Origin: JBLIAZ01 sp047632015
GTDB taxonomy: Bacteria > Bacteroidota > Bacteroidia > Flavobacteriales_C > GCA-002722245
Direction of reading: 5' to 3'
Assembly: GCA_047632015.1 (NCBI GenBank)
Contig: JBLIBC010000142.1
Span: forward strand, 1-6,992
DNA: 6,992 bases
The position numbers and the translations under genes were made by a program. The notes beneath the pieces were generated by a model that worked only from the letters and a program-made list of their open reading frames with translations, ran no database searches and was not told where the DNA came from. Below, piece after piece: positions 5,882-6,992 of the stretch (its first letter is position 1; each line of letters opens with the position of its first letter).

Positions 5882-6992
5882 TTATAGTATGCTGTAATAT
5901 ATATCCAAGTACAAGGGGGCCACATTACTTATATCAAACCGCTCAGCTCTTTTGAACGCACGACTCCTATACCCATCATGCACTTCCTTGTCCTTTAATA
6001 TTTCTATTGAGTTTTTAGCCATTTGCTTAAAATCACCAACATCATTCAACAAACCAGACTCGCCATGTAAGTTAACCTCTGGCAACCCCCCTGAGTTCGT
6101 GGAAACAACTGGCACAGACGCTGCCATTGCCTCCAACGCCACTAATCCAAAACTTTCAGTCTCACTTGACAGCATGAATAAGTCTGCCAGACGAAGTGCG
6201 GACTCTGTATCCGCAATGGCTCCTGTAAACACCACTTTTTTTTCTATACCTAAATCAGAAATCAATTGTTCAACCATTACTTTCTCAGGCCCGTCTCCAA
6301 CTAACATCAATTTACTCGGCAATTCTTTCTGAACTTCATAAAATGCCCTGACCAAATCCTGAATCCTTTTGACTTTTCTAAAATTTGAAATGTGCATTAA
6401 TATTTTTTCACCATTGGGTGCAAACTGTTCCTTATCGCAGCCTTCCTCTCTATTCCTGTACTTATTTACACATACAAAGTTGGAAACCACCTTCACTTCT
6501 TTTGTAACTCCAAAATGTTTTAATGTGTCCTTTTTTAAGCTTTCTGAAACTGACGTTACCGCGTCAGATCCGTTAATTGAAAAAGTAATCACCGGTTCAA
6601 ACGATGGGTCTTTGCCTACCAATGTGATATCCGTACCATGTAATGTAGTGACAAAAGGAAGTTTAATCCCGTCAGCATCGAGTATTTTTTTAGCAAAATA
6701 AGCTGCTGAAGCGTGAGGTAAAGCATAGTGTACATGAATTAAATCAAGCTTTTCTTTTTTCGCTATCTCTACAATTTTGCTCGTTAACGCTATTTCATAA
6801 GGATCATAATTGAACAAAGGATAATTATTGAATGACACTTCATGAAAAAATATATTTTTTGAAAATACATTTAGTTTGACCGGTTGCGAACTAGTAATAA
6901 AATGCATCTCGTGCCCCAAGGAAGCCAAGTAACTCCCTAGCTCGGTAGCAATTACACCACTACCCCCAAAACTAGGGTAGCACACTACTCCA
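5882..6992 (-). CDS. bshA: N-acetyl-alpha-D-glucosaminyl L-malate synthase BshA (5' end outside window)
   Basis: This family-4 retaining glycosyltransferase transfers GlcNAc from UDP-GlcNAc to L-malate, the first step of synthesis of bacillithiol, a cytoplasmic redox and detoxification thiol. The sequence follows Bacillus BshA throughout. Residues are counted from GTG 6985: CYPSFGGSGVIATELG (2-17, nucleotide-binding loop), HEMHFITSSQP (25-35), HVHYALPHASAAY (84-96), TTLHGTDITLVGKDP (113-127), ISNFRKVKRIQDLVRAF (199-215), LVGDGPEK (228-235), and the EX7E donor site ESFGLVALE (277-285). GTG at 6985 is not the start: two further in-frame codons (GGA GTA) give GVVCYPS, matching the GITCYPS strand of the family, so about half a dozen N-terminal residues lie beyond the edge. 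The C-terminus is complete. BshB and BshC partners are not in the window. The lamin-tail gene follows after 82 bases and is apparently transcribed separately. Confidence 0.95.
   Translation of the reverse strand, partial: GVVCYPSFGGSGVIATELGSYLASLGHEMHFITSSQPVKLNVFSKNIFFHEVSFNNYPLFNYDPYEIALTSKIVEIAKKEKLDLIHVHYALPHASAAYFAKKILDADGIKLPFVTTLHGTDITLVGKDPSFEPVITFSINGSDAVTSVSESLKKDTLKHFGVTKEVKVVSNFVCVNKYRNREEGCDKEQFAPNGEKILMHISNFRKVKRIQDLVRAFYEVQKELPSKLMLVGDGPEKVMVEQLISDLGIEKKVVFTGAIADTESALRLADLFMLSSETESFGLVALEAMAASVPVVSTNSGGLPEVNLHGESGLLNDVGDFKQMAKNSIEILKDKEVHDGYRSRAFKRAERFDISNVAPLYLDIYYSIL

Noticed and set aside
5952..6701. Plus-strand open frames opposite bshA
   Set aside because: They are antisense to a gene with clear family motifs over its whole length, and their translations have low-complexity Ser/Thr/Asn/Pro composition with no recognisable domain.
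6983..6985. GTG as the start of bshA
   Set aside because: The frame stays open to the window edge and the two extra codons extend the conserved first beta strand, so the start lies outside.

Overview
The window is AT-rich, and every convincing gene lies on the minus strand, so transcription runs from position 6992 towards 1. The gene families point to a member of the Bacteroidota (Flavobacteriia or Cytophagia type): a GldN-like segment related to the type IX secretion/gliding machinery, a secreted multi-domain lamin-tail protein, an ECF sigma factor followed by a small one-pass membrane protein and a Spy/CpxP-like protein, a bacillithiol-synthesis BshA, and TAnnTTTG-type -7 promoter elements instead of the usual TATAAT. 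I cannot place it more finely from the sequence alone.

Layout in order of transcription. (1) 6992-5882: bshA, the glycosyltransferase that makes the first intermediate of the thiol bacillithiol. It runs off the right edge, and its true start is outside the window. (2) 5799-3289: a secreted protein of 836 residues with a LamG-like front end, two rounds of Ig-like plus lamin-tail domain, and a FlgD-like/sorting-type C-terminal domain. A -33/-7 promoter sits in the 82-base gap in front of it. (3) 3288-2917: a non-coding stretch holding a strong minus-strand terminator hairpin (3124-3157, GNRA loop, U-rich tail) and a TATATTTG element, which together could define a small RNA. (4) 2916-1603: a secreted protein joining a short GldN-like segment to MORN/YwqK-type repeats. 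(5) 1539-114: a three-gene stress-response type operon of ECF sigma factor, small membrane protein (presumed anti-sigma) and Spy/CpxP-like sensor, preceded by a candidate ECF-type autoregulatory promoter (AAAC-N16-CGTC). (6) 113-1: a short non-coding edge with an 11-base direct repeat at 20-base spacing.

The three-gene operon is a self-contained signalling unit. By family knowledge the Spy-like protein would sense envelope state, the membrane protein would hold the sigma factor, and the sigma factor would transcribe its own operon. The two exported proteins upstream are envelope or surface components. No functional link between them and the sigma operon, or with bacillithiol, is shown by the sequence. 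I saw no insertion sequence, CRISPR array, tRNA or rRNA. The most unusual points are the GldN-like/MORN combination, the ATG-TAA start-stop in front of a TTG-initiated sigma factor, the ECF-type promoter, and the possible small RNA.
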